Assembly (NCBI GenBank): GCA_030704615.1
Contig: CM060733.1
Coordinates: 63,240,001-63,304,000 of the forward strand
Source of the DNA: Takakia lepidozioides
Lineage: Eukaryota; Streptophyta; Takakiopsida; Takakiales; Takakiaceae
Direction: 5' to 3'
DNA: 64,000 bases
The notes below the pieces were generated by a model that worked only from the letters and a program-made list of their open reading frames with translations, was not told where the DNA came from and did not search any database. The first letter of the stretch is position 1. Each line of letters opens with the position of its first letter. Made by a program: the position numbers and the translations under genes. Below are positions 45,647 through 57,136 of this stretch, piece by piece.

Positions 45647-46198
45647 CTGGCGTATAAAGGACTTTTGGGAGCAGATTCTGCGAGGCCCTGATTGGCTGCA
45701 GGCCATAATGAGGCAATTAAAGTCAAACTGCTGATTAGGAGAGTCAAACAGCCGATTAGGAATGCAGAAAAGCCCGGCGTCGTGGAACGTTGATCTTCTA
45801 CATCCTAATTTGCCTCAAAAACGGCAAAATCTGCCCCCAAAATCCTTTACATAAGATGAAAGCCACCGCCATGGGCAGCTTAAATTATATTAGGTCGTAA
45901 TCTAATCATAGTGCCGCATGGCAGTTACATATAGGTCAGCCAGATGTCCTTCCAGCACAGCCATAGAAAGAAGCCAAATCACCCAGACCCGTCCTAATCT
46001 AATCCTAAACTAGCTGTTAGAATAAGACAGCATGTAATAAACCATAAGCTGTTGCCAGCTCATCCCCATGCGCAAAGCGCTAGTTCATCCAGACTTCATC
46101 CTGGTTCCATCCATCCTTAAATCATCCAGAGCGCATCCTCCTTCCATCCATCCAAGTCGAGAAAGCAGGTGAGGAGGAATCCCAGCTTCGCAAGGCTA

Positions 46199-46940
46199 CT
46201 TCCAAATATTCCGATACTGCGTGCAAAAAAATATAGGGTACAATATATTCTTGGCAGATAATTTATAAAACAATTACAAATAAATATGCGTACCAATAAA
46301 TCGTAGATTCAAAATTTAAATCAATATAAGGTGTGAAATATAGAAGTTTTTTATTTATTTATTACAACTACCAATAGAGTCCTGATAAATACCTGGGACA
46401 CGTGTCGTCTAGTTGCCAGTTTATGGGGGGGGGCTAGACTAGTCATGTGTACAAATTTGTAAGTTCTAGGATGAAAACTGCAAACAAGGGCGGATGTTCA
46501 TCTAGTTTCTCCATGTAAGTAGGGTTGCGTGAAGAAACGAGAGAGGGTAGCATGTCGTGTGGTGTTGATGCTCTCAGTCTGACACTGAACATTTTGCTAA
46601 GCAGATAGCGTTCTCTGGTATCGTGCTTGCACGACATACTTAGGTTTTTCTGATCATTGTGGCAACACAAAATGCGTTAGGAACCTGCAATGGAGGGGGG
46701 GAGTCAATTTGACAGCATAGGCGGCTGCTTATTTTTTACTTTATTTCTAATATAGCGTGCCTAAAATTTGATAACAGCAGCAAATTATAATTAATATAGC
46801 CTGCCAAAAAATATAGCATTTTTACAAATTTATGTAAATATAGGGTGGCCCATAAAGACCAAAATTAAAATAATACCCCCCTATAAAATACCCTTTTTCC
46901 CACGCGATACATAAAAAATATAGGGAGTGACCTCCCCGAG
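46199..46940 (+). repeat. AT-rich dispersed repeat, copy A
   Basis: This matches the reverse complement of 51630-51978: CTTCCAAATATTCC, GTGCAAAAAAATATAGGGTA, ATAGCGTGCCTAAAATTTG and TATAGGGTGGCC occur in both. Copy A has an extra about 390 bp (46345-46735), so it holds a nested insertion or copy B a deletion. It is inserted in an intron of the third gene copy. Confidence 0.75.
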
Positions 46941-49900
46941 CAATTTTTAGAATGGAACAATGTGAGAACATAGGGTTTAGGGACGGGTGACGAACCTGGC
47001 TCCAGAATGTGGCTTTGTGCAGCCATGCTTCAAAAACTTGATCACTGAAAGGTCTGATCAGAGGGAAACATGTTAGTGTCACGGACAATGGGGTCAGAGT
47101 TCCAGATCCCTAGCCATCGCACCTTCTGCTGTGGTTCCACCATTGCCATGGCAAGTCTGTGTAGCTTCTCCTGGGACATTTCAGGTTTGTCGTGTTTCTT
47201 CCACTGGACTCCAGAAATCCTACACCCATAGAAGGATCAGCGATTCAAAGCTGCTTGGTGAATCCATTGACAACTTGTTTGCAGTATGCGTCCATCTCCC
47301 CCTTGATGGCTAGCTCCATTCCCCTTGCAGTTTGTTCCGCCACTGTGGTGTTGCCGTAGTACTCTGCCTTCCCCCACTCCCGAGCCTCAGCAATCCTCTT
47401 GCTGCAAAACCAAAACACTTATGTATCAGGAGCACAAAGCAAACTCACAAGCATGTTCCAGGCTAGTGATGATGCTTGCGTCAACGCAAGCATCATCTCA
47501 GGCACCATAGCATAGCAATTTGGAGGAATTGAGATGACTCACCGTGCATACATATACTCCAGGAACGCGTCCCTTGTGAGTGTGTACCATATGTCGGCCT
47601 TCTTTGAGCTCTCGCACCTCTCGAACGCCTCCAACGATAGAACATTCTTAAAACTTGACAGGGGCATCTTCCCCAGCTTCTGCATCCGTAACAGCGGATG
47701 CACCATATTCGTCGTCACATGTGATGTCTCTGTTGCCTTGCAAATAGACACCCCACTGTAATGGAACAAGAGGAGAAGGTGCAATGAAATAGAATAAAAG
47801 AGATTGGAACTTCAGCAAGTGAAAAATAGATTCAATGTTCCCTCACTTGTTTATGTCATGCACAGCTGTCAACAGCTAGGTAATGTTTCCCTTTGGATCC
47901 AGAACGCAAGCTGCAACCGAGTAGTGCCAGTCCCTTTCGTCCTAATGCATAGTTTCTATGTAATCCAGCCATGCCAGGAGTCTATGATTTCCGTCCCAGA
48001 CAAAAAACATCTTGTCTTTCAACACCTGCAGCTCCGGGCTCCTTGACAGTTGCTCCTCGAAAGACAAATTCACTTTTCTCCAACAATCGTCCCACCAATC
48101 CGTTATCTTTTCGTCTACCACCCTCTCATTTCCGTTAGTGTCTCCCAAAGAAACATAGAAAACCTGGGTGCCAAAGCAGTATCCGTGAACGAAATCCCCC
48201 TGCAGTTTTCTGATGTCTCCTGTGAGTGCAGGACGAACTGTTGAAATGGATATCATTATGCAGAGGGGGATCATGAGGTTCCCTTACATGACCATCATAG
48301 ACCGTATGACCTGGGCGGAATTCACTTTTGCCGAAGACATGATATTTTTCACTCGGAGCTCGTAATCCAGATTGTAGTCCTCCTCTGCCTGGTTCGATGG
48401 AACTACTTCAGGTTCCTTCCCCTTCCTTCGCTTTTTCTGCATACAAAGACAACACAGAAAAGATCCTTGCGTTAACGCAAGCATGGGACAGGCCCTCCTA
48501 TAACTTCCTATATCTTGTAAGTCTTCAAGCACTACAGTAGCAATGGATTCTGATAACTGTTGTCTACTTAGCCAGAAAGCTCGCTCACTTGCCTGTCTCA
48601 TGTTAGGAAGGAATGGCATTCAAAAGATGATTGTGGCAACACAATCATCTTTCTGCCACAGACTACAAGAGCACTGGCACAAAGCTCACTTCTTTCGATC
48701 TCTTTGAAACCCCGGGGGAAACATGCTTACGTTAACGTAAGCATCTTTCCCCCAGCAACTGTAGCCTCTTCCACCCCCTGCTCTTCCTCGTTGTCATCCT
48801 CCAAAGCATGCTTGCGAAGAGATCTTCCTGCTCACAAGGTCACACTGACACAACGTTTAGGATATACCAAACAAGCTTTGAGCAGGCTTCAGGACAACTG
48901 TTCAGTGCTGACGTTGACGCAAGCATGGAACGCCCAGTAGCGCGCTGCCTTCAAAGCGTGAAATAGGGTTCAAAGAGAAGAGAAGGGGCACGAACCATAC
49001 CTCTGCATCCTGTTTTGGGCCTCCCGGTCCCTCCCCATCTCTCTTCCTCCCCTTCTCCATCGTGGGTCTCTCCTTCCCGGACATCTGCATGCGAAGGGAA
49101 TGATTGCGCTCAACGAGGAATACGAAAGACTAGAAACAATGAAACAATGAGGAGATGAGGAGGGAACTGCTCACCAGCGCTTCCTTGGTCTGGTTGTCTG
49201 CGCCCGTCAATGCAGGTCTTGGGGAAGGCAAGAAACCCTCCGATGTTGCCTCTTCAGTTCCGACATCTTCCTCGAAAATCTCCCCTTCATCTTGCTCTTC
49301 ACCAAATTGCTGCTCTTCTTCCCCTGCTGTCTGCGTCCCCCTCTCTTTTCTCCCCTCTGGAAGCACCTCCCCGTGTGGAAAGAGAACAACCTCCCCCTCT
49401 TGCTGGTGGAGTTGTCGTAAGCTGCCTAGTTTTCTCAAGCTGGGTGATCAACTTCTTTCCCTTCATCCTTTCTCGAGCTCTCCTCCGTTCTTGGTCTGTC
49501 GTGAAGTAAAGAGTTCGTCTCCTCTTACGGTGCTGGAAGGCGCTCCTCTCTATGCTAGACCCCCTCCAGCTTGCTCTCCACCTACAACCGCTTGAGTTTT
49601 TCCGAAATGTCAAGCCAAGGTTTCTTTCCACCACTATGGAGGGCTCCAACATGCTCGCCTGGGCACATAGGCAGCCGTCGCTCCACATGGCCCTTGGCCC
49701 ACGTGCCACTTCCCCGATGGAGGCACTTCCGCTCTTTTTTAAACACGTCGCCCTTGAACATCACAAGTTCGGCGCCATCGGGGCACACAAAACAAAACGC
49801 TGTTACGTCACATGCACCTTTGACTTCGTGTTATTATGTGCATGCAGGGCTTTGCATACTTGTTCAGTCAGCTTATTAAGGTAACGACGAGTTTCTGCCA

Positions 49901-50171
49901 GTCGCGCTAACAAAAAACATCCTCCATGTCAAAATTCAAAATCAACCATTGGTCGGCGCTGGATTGTGCTGGAGCCCTGCACTTAATGCAATGTCGGGCT
50001 TCACGTGTCCGGCGCCGTTAAGCGCACATAGGATTCTCAATTCTATAGGCCTGCGCCGTCGTTTCCCATTGTTCCGCTACTGACACAATACAACAACTCG
50101 TTCCCAATTTGCACAAAGTGCTGAGCCGACTGGCCAACGGTATTGCAGCTTTTTTTCAATACACCGAGTCC

Positions 50172-52226
50172 TCAGAATAGGTGTTCCAAGCGGGCATAGT
50201 ATCCAGTCCTTCTAGATTTTCTCCATTTGGAAAATCCAAAATGATCAAAATCACAGACCCTGCCCGTCTCTTTTCTATCCCTCATACTATTCTTCCCTTC
50301 GACTGTTGCCACAAAGAAGTCCATCGTGGCAATAAATCCTCGATTGTCTGTAGGCTCCTCTGCAGTCGCCTTCTTCAGAGCGCTATCTTTCGGGCCCAAC
50401 CTTCATGTGTGCCATCTTAGCGGCCCTGTCATCCAATGCGTCCAAAAAACTCTTTGTCGTGCGCATACGTATCGCTACACAACTACATCGCTGTCCAAAC
50501 CACACCACACATATATGCACAATAAAGTAGTATGAAAACTGCACTTGCACTTGACACAAAACATGAAAACCAAACCATCACTCTTAGAAATAGTAGTCGA
50601 GCCAGGGGCACCCCAAGCTATGGGGACTCCACCCCACAACAACCTGTACCCCTACATAAGCACACTCAAATCTAAACGCATGCAGGAGCTCGGTCGCGCA
50701 GGCTCAACTCGAGAGAGATGAGCCGCGCGACTGCCGCTCTCGTGAAGATAAGACGGGTCAGGTGTCAAACTAAACTTGGCACCTGATTTAACACTTGACC
50801 TAAATCCAAGTGTTAAATACAAATAACTAGCTTTATTCTAGCTAGTTTCACACTGTGCTTATTTAACTTGACATCTTGTTCGAACACTGAATCATGGTTG
50901 GTGGGTCCAATTTAGGCCTCCGAGGAATCTCAATTGTGGCGTAGGGGTGCCCCCCCCCCCCCACATGCGAGAAGAGAGTCTTATTTGCTGAGCCACCAGA
51001 TCTTGCCGCTTTGACAATGGGGACAACAAGGGAAGGCGCCTGGGCAGCGGGATGTGGGCTAAGTCCCCGTCTTTGCCCTCCTCTTCAGCCTCTGCTTGCT
51101 CCTGATGTTTCTGCTTTTTCGTTTTCTTTGGAGTCCCTGCGGGATTATTTTGCATGCGGGTCCTCTTCTTGGTTCCCTTCTGTTTCTCTTGCAAAGCCTG
51201 ATCCAATGTCTTCTGTGCCAGAAGAGCTGTCTTCCTTGATTGGGCAAGAGCAGTTGCCTCTACAAGCTGCATTGGCCCAAGAGGGGCACGATTCTGCCAT
51301 TTATTGACGTCCACCTGCATTTGAAACTGACTTGGGTCCAACATTCCACTTGGCATATCCAAGTACCAGGGACAGTCACGAAGATGCTCGGAAATGCCAA
51401 CGTACATTGAGTCCGGGCCTAGAGTCCTCCAAGCAAGGAAAAACGGGGGCTCCCTAGCAAGAGCCCCGCTAGCAATGAGGACAAAATTGATGTACCTGCA
51501 ACAGACACCACAGGCGTCAGGAAGGATATGTGGTGCCACATTTCCAAAGAGAGAAATATGGACTAAACTGGAATGCGGTACAATTCTCTGAGTCGTTTCT
51601 GCCCAAGCACACAAACATACTCTCCATGCAGTTTGGGAGGCCACTCCATATGTCTTTTATATAGCACATGCAAAAAAGGGGTAATTTGTATGGGGGTATT
51701 ATTATTATTATTATTTCTTTATCGGCCACCCTACACTTACATGATTTTGCAAAATGCTGGATCTTTTGACAGGCTATGTTAATTATATTTTACTGTTGCT
51801 AGCAAATTTTAGGCACGCTATAGTAACGAGACCCTATCTTCATTTAAATTCTGAAACCACGATATATTGGTGCACATATTGATTTGTAATTGTTTTTTAA
51901 ATTTTATCTTTCAATAATATATTGTACCCTATATTTTTTTGCACGTCGAGTGGGAATATTTGGAAGTGCCCCCCCTAAGCATGCAGTGCCCCGCTCCCAG
52001 CAGAAACTGGAAATGTGGTGCCGCATTTCCAACTGTCGACCAACATCCAAACAATTTGGTGGCACGAAAAATGCACCATGGGAGTTGTTGTCAAAGCTTA
52101 CCTGAACAAAATACGCATAGCAGCTTTTCCGGCCTCCTTCTGATATGTGAATTCCACGCTCCTTCGTGCAGTCGGGAGCTCCCTGGAGAACGGGTTCTCA
52201 TTCACACCTCGTCTCATACCCACTAG
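50172..52226 (-). pseudogene. Fourth, fragmentary copy of the ParB-methyltransferase-like gene
   Basis: Three pieces align with the other copies in the right order on the minus strand: FSRELPTARRSVEFTYQK to KAAMRILFR (about 52200-52102); YINFVLIASGALAREPPFFLAWRT and CPWYLDMPSGMLD followed by the Lys-rich linker (51500-51060); and TMDFFVATVEGKNSM, which after a frame change continues LIILDFPNGENLEGLDTMPAWNTYSED (50330-50170, quoted as landmarks). ParB-like and motif-I parts are absent. Motif IV reads DFPNG, extending the DIPDG pattern. About 460 bp of unrelated GC-rich and CAGGTGTCAA-containing DNA (50420-50890) interrupts it. Confidence 0.72.
51630..51978 (-). repeat. AT-rich dispersed repeat, copy B
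   Basis: This is the inverted counterpart of 46199-46940. It sits between the KAAMRILFR and YINF exons of the fourth gene copy, a different intron from the one holding copy A. Confidence 0.75.
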
Positions 52227-52229
52227 TAT

Positions 52230-53519
52230 CGCTAGTGCTCTAGCACTCCCCTCAGCAACTAGTGGCACCTCCGAATTGAAAACTCACGACCAGACCGGTT
52301 GTAAACTTGTATCTAATTCCCCGTCCACAAGGTAACCGGGTAGAGAACTTGTTGCGGCTTATGGTTTGAAATACTAGGTTCCTAGCATAAACCTGCACCT
52401 GTACTTGCATCCACCGCAGGCGCTCCTATGGTCTGCTGGCCATCAACCCAACCTCACCACATGAGAAACACTGGTGATTTGCTGGTCATTACTCCAGCCT
52501 CACCAGCACGCTCCATGATTGGCCGATGATAAAATCCGGACCAATCACATATAAAGACAAACGCCCAAACCAAACTAACATGGCGCATAGTCAAGCATGC
52601 AGGTGTGGGGGAAATCCATACGGATGAAACTCAAACAACAACATCCCCACACCAAAAATCACTCCACAATGTCACTCCTACAAGGACACCCCAGCCCAAA
52701 CTCGGACTGCCTTTTGCCTCCACCTACAGAAAAGTTTTGGCCTACAGAGAGGGTGAAAGACTACGGGGAAGAGAGACTAAAACAATTCTTAATCCCAACA
52801 TGATCTCATCCCAACACTCTCCCTTCCCTCTCTACAATCATCGCATGACCATGGGGAATATCCTCCAAATACTCATCAAACCGTCCTCCACGAGCTTTTC
52901 GAATTTGGCTTTCAACGACCCATTCTGGTCCCCAAACAGTCCGCCAAAGCCTCTAAAAACCCACTAGGTTGGACTCCACAAACTCCCAAAGAAACCTCAA
53001 ACAAACTTCTAAGGGCCTTTAACAAGTCATGCCAATTTCATCCAAAAGCAATTTCATTCGTAGAATCATATTCATCCATGGGCCTTCATGGTTCATCATG
53101 TTCGCTCATGATTCTACCACCATGGTTCCCAATTATTCCATAGAATATTCCCATAATATTTCATTCATGGCCTATGCTCATGGTCCCCTCGTGGTTACTC
53201 ATGGCCCCTGCCACCATGATTCCCAATGGGTTCCCATAATCAAGAATATTCCCTAAATATTTTCTTCATGGTTGATGGTTATGGCTTTGCTTCATGGCCT
53301 AGGTTCATGAATCATGAAGCTTCATGATCTCTTGAGCTTCTTAAGCCTCACGTAGAGATAACCCTCCCCACGTCCCAAGCGTAATTTGTCACCTCACTTG
53401 ACACATGAAATCAAGTGAAATCCCAATGCCAACTAAATACAGATATAAATATATATTGTCATAATTAACTAAAATAAATCATTTATAGTTAACCATGATT
53501 AAATATACTACCAATTCAA
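52230..53519. other. Intergenic stretch without a supported gene
   Basis: The segment contains simple words such as CATGGTT and TTCATGG repeated between 53080 and 53330. It is otherwise unremarkable. Open frames of up to 120 codons are rich in Ser/Pro/His and not convincing. Confidence 0.45.
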
Positions 53520-54960
53520 TTACACAGGGTAAGTAAGGTCTGTTGTCGCCATCCTTCTTGGTCTCGAATACGATCCTATGTATTGGGCCCAAAGCCAGAT
53601 ATTACACAGCCAACATACATGGTCGCCATTGACATAACAAAATAATTCTATAACGGATTCTTGGTCATCTGAAAAGAAAACTTGCTCTATGTCTGAAGAC
53701 CGTGAAAAAAGCTCATCGGAGGGACGATGAGTAGGTTGAGCCTATTTGTATTGACGCGCATGAAACCACAATCATCTTGCACTAGTGTTGCGGAGGGCCC
53801 AACAACATGTGGCTGGAACCACCTTCCCTTGAAGAGAAGAGGCCGGTATCTTGTATACTGAAGTTGGAGTATGCTCTCAAGCTCTCAAATGTAGTCAAGT
53901 TTTCTCATAGCAGGTCGTGTATCTCCCTTGCCCCACATGGAGTCTTGCCAATATGTGGCACACAAGCCAGAATCAAAGGTTGTTTTGTGCTTCATGTCAA
54001 GAGCACGAATGCGGAAATGACGACCGTGAATCCAAACCGCCATGTATGAGGTCGCGAATTGAGAGGGGCCCCTTGCAATGTCTTGCACCAAATCTGAAAC
54101 CACATCTCCTTGAGCAACGGCGTCATAAACTGAAGTCCGAAGCCACTGTTGAAATGAACTTAGAGGCTGCGATTCCATGGACAAATTTTGTGACGGAACA
54201 TTCCAGTGGCCCGCTCCTCGTCGTGGGCGTCTAGTAACCGACCTTGGATGGTTCCGCCTTCATGCAAGCGTCTCCTCATCTCGTTGCTGAACAAGATTAT
54301 TGTGTCTTGCCTCCCAATCATGTATGGATGGGGTGTTCTTCAGTATGAAGTCATGCGCTTGCTCAATCACCAAGGTCGGCAATTTTATTCTCTTCAATTT
54401 TTTGGGCAAAACGATGTCATTGGTTCGTGCATCCTCCTCTTCCTTCCACATCCGAGGGGCTTATCCACCCCTGCCATGTACTCCGTGCAATAGAACATAG
54501 CTTCTTGCAACGTATACCCCTCCGCCATGCTACCCTCCGGATGCGTCATTTGTCTTACAAATCCTTTCAAAGTCTTCATATAACGCTCAAGGAAGTACAT
54601 CCACCGAGAATTAACGGGGCCGGCAATCGAAACATCTTCCACTAAGTGCACTACCAAGTGCACTTGGATGTCAAAGAAAGAGGGAGGAAGGTGCATCTCC
54701 AACATACATATTACCTCCGCAGCCTCCTTCTTCATGCATGGAAAATTTGCTTCTTCCAACTTTTTGGAGCAAATCCACCGGAACAAGCCTCCCAATCTGA
54801 AAATTGTCTCACGAACCTCGGGAGTCAATGTCCCACGTACTGCAATGGGCAAAATGTCTTGCAATAGATTGTGATAGTCATGAGACTTTAAACCATGGAC
54901 CCCATCTTCTCGCTGAACTTCGTACGGAGGGATGACCCATAACCAGTTGGTGTTCGGACA
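53520..54960 (-). pseudogene. CACTA transposase C-terminal fragment
   Basis: On the minus strand the DUF4218-like part reads GLKSHDYHNLLQDILPIAVRG, PPSFFDIQVHLVVHLV, SRWMYFLERYMKTLKGFVRQ and EGSMAEGYTLQEAMFYCTEYMAG (54920-54450, landmarks only), then FQQWLRTSVYDAV and DIARGPSQFATSY (54150-54060), and the DUF4216-like part LQYTRYRPLLFKGRWF, QDDCGFMRVNTNRL and EQVFFSDDQES (53890-53640), with frame breaks. It comes from a different CACTA family from the one at 27.7-34.5 kb, because identity is moderate. The N-terminal TNP2 domain and the termini are missing. Confidence 0.82.
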
Positions 54961-57136
54961 ACACTTATGGTGACTATCACCTTCTTGTATTCCTCCTTAT
55001 CACTGATCTCCGCTCATAAGTTGACTGTGACTTCCTCCTCTTCACAAATACCAAAATGCTTCCGAGTTCTTGCCCTCCGTTGTCACCAGAGTTTTGCTAC
55101 TGTTTTGTACTTTGGGGGCAAATGACAATTGCACAATCAATCAAGAATTGATGCCCCAAACAATTGCTAAAGAAGCAAAGATACAAATACACAAAGCATT
55201 TGGATGATTGAGCACCAAACTAGTATAAATAAGAATCTCGGTCGCCGCGATATAGCTGTGTACTAACGGGACAGTTACCATTGTCACCTACACCAAGAGA
55301 CTGACACGGGCTCAGCACTACCATAGAGCAATCTGAAGGGAGAAAGATTAAGACACAACGTGATATTACAGATGGACCAGAGGCTGGGTTTATAGACATG
55401 CGGTGTTGTGGTCTAAGTCGTTGCGCAGCACCTGTTTCATATGCAATTGCGGAGGCATCCCAATTACAAAATTTCACCTTTCAAAGGAATAATATGAGTA
55501 GGTTCAATTGGGTCGATCGCTCTATATTCCCTTCCATTCCCTTCCGCTGCAGCAAAACCCAATGTTAAATATCTCTGGTCACACTGGACAAGTGGGACAG
55601 AATGATTTGGGTGTGATCTCAGCCCCTCCTTTTCTGAGGGTTCTCTAGGACATCAGACCAGCTCAAAGGATACGCAATGCTTTGGAAAGAGAAACAACTA
55701 GGGAACGCAACAAGGAAATCTGTAGGTAAGAGTAGTAGTATGTAAGGTGCGACAATTGAAAGAGGCACTACACATTTTCATAACTATGCACTCTTGCATA
55801 TTACTTTTCTCTCTTGCAAGAGTGATCAAAATGAAAGACATAGCAGAAGGAAAGCAACTTAAGGTCCAACATTGATAGTGAATCAAGCTATACCTTTTCC
55901 TCCTCAACACAGTTGGCAACACACCAAGTGCTGGAGTGTTGTGGATGTGCACACAAAGTATTTGACATGGTGAACATGGAAAATAGTCATTCCGAGATGG
56001 CTATACATGAGCACATGCAATAATAAAGGTTGACACCCAACAGGGTTGCATCCATAAGCAACCTCATTGAGCAAGAGATGGACTCCAGAAACATCCATGA
56101 AACTAAAGATCTTACCACTTATTCAGATCACAGGATTACTAAGCGCCTTCTGTATGTCCAATTGAATAAATCAACGGCAAACACTAACGTTCAACTAATA
56201 TTGCATACTTAAAGCAATAGTATGCATATACAGCAACTATACCATACATTTTCAAGTGCACCAGAGCAAAGAATGTGGCTTTTGTAATGGCAGGAAAGGG
56301 TTCACAATACAACCATCAAGACACTTCTTGAACTAACTCAAGTGGATGATTTTGGAGCAGAATCACGAATAAGAGAAGCTACCAGATAAGCAGAGGCATT
56401 ACTGCAAAGAAAATGGGTTTGCAGTCTGCCCTGCATCCGTCCCTTCATATCCCATGGTTGATTGCAGAGGTAAGCTAATCCTTGGGTGAGACGGCATCTT
56501 GTGCAAGAAGATCAGAAACCTTGAAGTTGAACCACAGCAATTTGATGTGTGGATGTGATCACACATCTATCTGCAAGTGCCCTTCATGCCACTACCACCA
56601 ACTCACACTGGTTGCTTGATGAAGTATACTGGTAGTTACTAGAACCTCTCCACCTATTCCAACATACATTAAACCTGTGCTTGAAGAAATCACTAAGGAT
56701 AGCAACACGTACCTCTGAATCTATGGAACATTGGCAAGGACTCAGGTAACGGATGTCCCAGCAGCCAAAGGCTTCTACCAGTCCTGTGGAAGAGGGAACA
56801 AGCAGCCAATGGCAAAGAGCTGGATGAAGTTCCGCACAAGAGCGAAGAAATCAGTTATACTCTTGCCTGTAAGCAACTCCCCATAAGAAAGAGTTTGCTT
56901 TTGCCTTCTCAAATGAGAATGTATACTTCAAAAGGCAACCAGTACAGCATTTCTCTCTTATTGGGAAACCCACCAACCACATGAGCCAAAAATTCAAATG
57001 TAAACCAAAAAAATAGCCAGAATTATGTGTGATTTCTGTAAGCCTAGTGAGAGACTGGGGGTCATTGATCAATCTTGCTTGGGACCAGCGAGGCCCATGG
57101 AAGTTTTACTATACAAAAATATGCATCAATACTTAC
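54961..57136. other. Region downstream of the NEMP-like gene
   Basis: This presumably includes the 3' end of the NEMP-like gene and its UTR near 57.1 kb. I see no protein-like ORF, tRNA or terminal repeat. A final short coding exon of the NEMP-like gene is expected below 57137, but I could not place it. Confidence 0.4.

Larger units (their letters stand above)
43371..48927. repeat. Intronic palindromes of the third copy (TGCTTGCGTCAACGCAAGCA family)
   Basis: Copies lie at 43371-43390, 43447-43468, 44658-44681, 44779-44807, 44913-44931, 44991-45016, 47468-47497, 48465-48486, 48723-48744 and 48908-48927. Centres are CGTCAACG, CGTTAACG or variants, with arms of 8-13 bases. Several carry matched changes in both arms: 48723-48744 has TTACGTTAACGTAA, and 43447-43468 has TTGCATTAATGCAA. 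Such paired substitutions suggest selection for symmetry. All sites I found fall in introns of the minus-strand gene. Confidence 0.9.
42600..49600 (-). pseudogene. Third ParB-like/permuted methyltransferase-like gene copy, no transposase
   Basis: The minus-strand exons follow the same order as in elements 1 and 2. They are: basic start (HRKRRRTLYFT, ERRRARERM, near 49510); acidic exon (49410-49170); KRRKGKEPEVVP and KVNSAQVIRSMM (near 48430-48290); ParB-like part 48245-47945 (TGDIRKLQGDFVHGY, MFFVWDGNHRLLAWLDYI); then VAACVLDPKGNIT and LLTAVHDINK interrupted by two TAG codons (47945, 47885). Next come SHVTTNMV to TRDAFLEYMYAR (47759-47543), IADPSMGVGFL (near 47240), FEAWLHKATFWSQ (near 47020), LEERALAVLESSLSDYN to AMKRVLYR (45293-45055), a Lys-rich linker (44390-44040), and the methyltransferase-like part: ELIILDIPDG (near 43790), SGVPWRGAREKSPAFMQT and VVDLTLGTGT (near 42910). 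Introns hold the third palindrome family. No terminal repeats or flanking duplication were found. Confidence 0.75.
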
